Shown: one piece after another, positions 12,281-12,866 of the stretch
Layout of the letters: each line of letters opens with the position of its first letter
Position numbering within the stretch: position 1 is the first letter of the stretch
NCBI GenBank assembly: GCA_026981635.1
Contig: JALSIF010000244.1
Span: forward strand, 1-12,866
Length of the DNA stretch: 12,866 nucleotides
Reading direction: 5' to 3'
Source: JALSIF01 sp026981635 [NCBI: bacterium]
GTDB taxonomy: Bacteria > 4484-113 > JALSIF01
The notes under the pieces: generated by a model
Told to the model about the DNA's origin: nothing
Databases searched by the model: none
What the model saw: only the letters and a program-made list of their open reading frames with translations
Translations under genes and position numbers: made by a program

Positions 12281-12866
12281 GTGCCCGCCAGACCACCCAT
12301 AGCTTTCAGCGATGAGCTCTGTCCCCTCAGCCTGCCGGTGGACGCCATCTGTCGCCGCCTGCTCTCCGGCCTAGCCTTGGGGGAGGCGATCCGCCGCCAC
12401 CCCGAGGGGCTGCTCTGCTGGCAGCGCCAGCGGACCATGCTGGCCTGGGGGCTGAGGCTTGCTGCGGTGCTGGACCTTACCCCCATGGAGACCTCCCTGG
12501 TGGAGCTGCTGGGAAAGCTCGCCCTGCCGGCGATGCTGGGGATGGGCGGGCTTTCCAAGGAGCTTTCGCTGGTGGGTGAGGTGGTAGAGGGACTGCCCGA
12601 GCTTGATGGAGAGTGGATCTATGGGGTAGTGGGCGAGGTGAAATACCTGTGGGAGGCCCTCACGGCCAGAGCGCCCCGCTGGGAGCTGGTGGGGAGGGTG
12701 GCATACCTTGCCAGACACCTACAGCTAGACCTAGAGGAGACCTTCCTCGGCCTCCCCCGCACCCGTCAGCCCCTGGTCAGGGTGGGCCGGGATGAGGGGG
12801 CCTTCATCCAGGTGGTGGGGGACGGGCAAGTGGTGGAGGAGGCCTGGCGGGTGCTGCTTCCCCACC
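12281..12866 (+). CDS. Hypothetical protein downstream of tsaD (3' end outside window)
   Basis: An open frame from GTG 12281 runs to the right edge with no stop, at least 195 residues. The start is chosen for the -10 hexamer 8 nt upstream; no Shine-Dalgarno site is close. The product starts MPARPPIAFSDELCPLSLPV and looks largely helical, Leu-rich and soluble, with no signal peptide or membrane segment. One stretch (about residues 45-82, containing LAAVLDLTPMETSLVELLGK and then LALPAML) faintly recalls an HD-GYP phosphohydrolase, but the His-Asp pair is absent and the spacing is about six residues short. The family is not recognised and no function is assigned. Codon use and composition match tsaD, supporting a real gene that may be cotranscribed with it. 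Confidence 0.65.
   Translation, partial: MPARPPIAFSDELCPLSLPVDAICRRLLSGLALGEAIRRHPEGLLCWQRQRTMLAWGLRLAAVLDLTPMETSLVELLGKLALPAMLGMGGLSKELSLVGEVVEGLPELDGEWIYGVVGEVKYLWEALTARAPRWELVGRVAYLARHLQLDLEETFLGLPRTRQPLVRVGRDEGAFIQVVGDGQVVEEAWRVLLPH

Noticed and set aside
1-12866. CRISPR arrays, tRNA or rRNA genes, defence systems, prophage genes
   Set aside because: No regular repeats, cloverleaf-like segments or recognisable genes of these types were seen on either strand by reading.

Overview
This is a compact, gene-dense, GC-rich stretch (most genes roughly 60-65% G+C by eye) of a bacterial chromosome made almost entirely of core genes. No tRNA, rRNA, CRISPR array, transposase, integrase or phage gene was seen. 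The gene set is bacterial: purA, adjacent gyrB-gyrA, pth, tsaD, hisA and a type I-beta DAHP synthase. GyrB is the short form without the enterobacterial insertion. Frequent GTG starts, weak or absent Shine-Dalgarno sites, and -10-like hexamers 8 nt before several start codons suggest a lineage that uses leaderless mRNAs. Deinococcota-, Chloroflexota- or Bipolaricaulota-like thermophile groups are possible, but the sequence alone does not settle the phylum.

Layout. Positions 1-1708 (minus strand) hold purA and a downstream unknown gene that runs off the left edge. Positions 1709-2048 are a divergent control region: a purA promoter with perfect TATAAT, a terminator-like hairpin, an extended -10 promoter for gyrB, and a leader with a possible 28-codon peptide ending just before gyrB. 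Positions 2049-6603 (plus) are gyrB-gyrA, encoding both DNA gyrase subunits. Positions 6696-8528 (plus) encode a CLC-type chloride transport protein with a C-terminal CBS pair; its base composition is strikingly mosaic. Positions 8554-9174 (plus) are pth. It converges on a minus-strand operon (11102 down to 9178) of hisA, DAHP synthase and a DUF2007 protein. Positions 11156-12241 (plus) are tsaD, divergent from hisA across only 53 bp. A second unknown gene starts at 12281 and runs off the right edge.

How they fit. The genes cover purine and histidine/aromatic biosynthesis (purA, hisA, DAHP synthase), DNA supercoiling (gyrBA), translation quality (pth, peptidyl-tRNA recycling; tsaD, t6A tRNA modification) and anion transport. 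No new multi-gene system is evident. The points most worth a second look are: (1) a -10 hexamer / 8 nt / start codon arrangement at four genes, which would make their mRNAs leaderless; (2) the mosaic CLC gene, with segments near 36% G+C inside a gene otherwise above 60%; (3) unusual residues in the drug-contacting regions of both gyrase subunits (GyrB EGVSAAG for EGDSAGG; GyrA HPHGEAAVYD for HPHGDSAVYD); (4) a HisA with Glu in place of the usual first catalytic Asp; (5) a DAHP synthase that lacks the usual N-terminal regulatory domain and sits in frame right after hisA.
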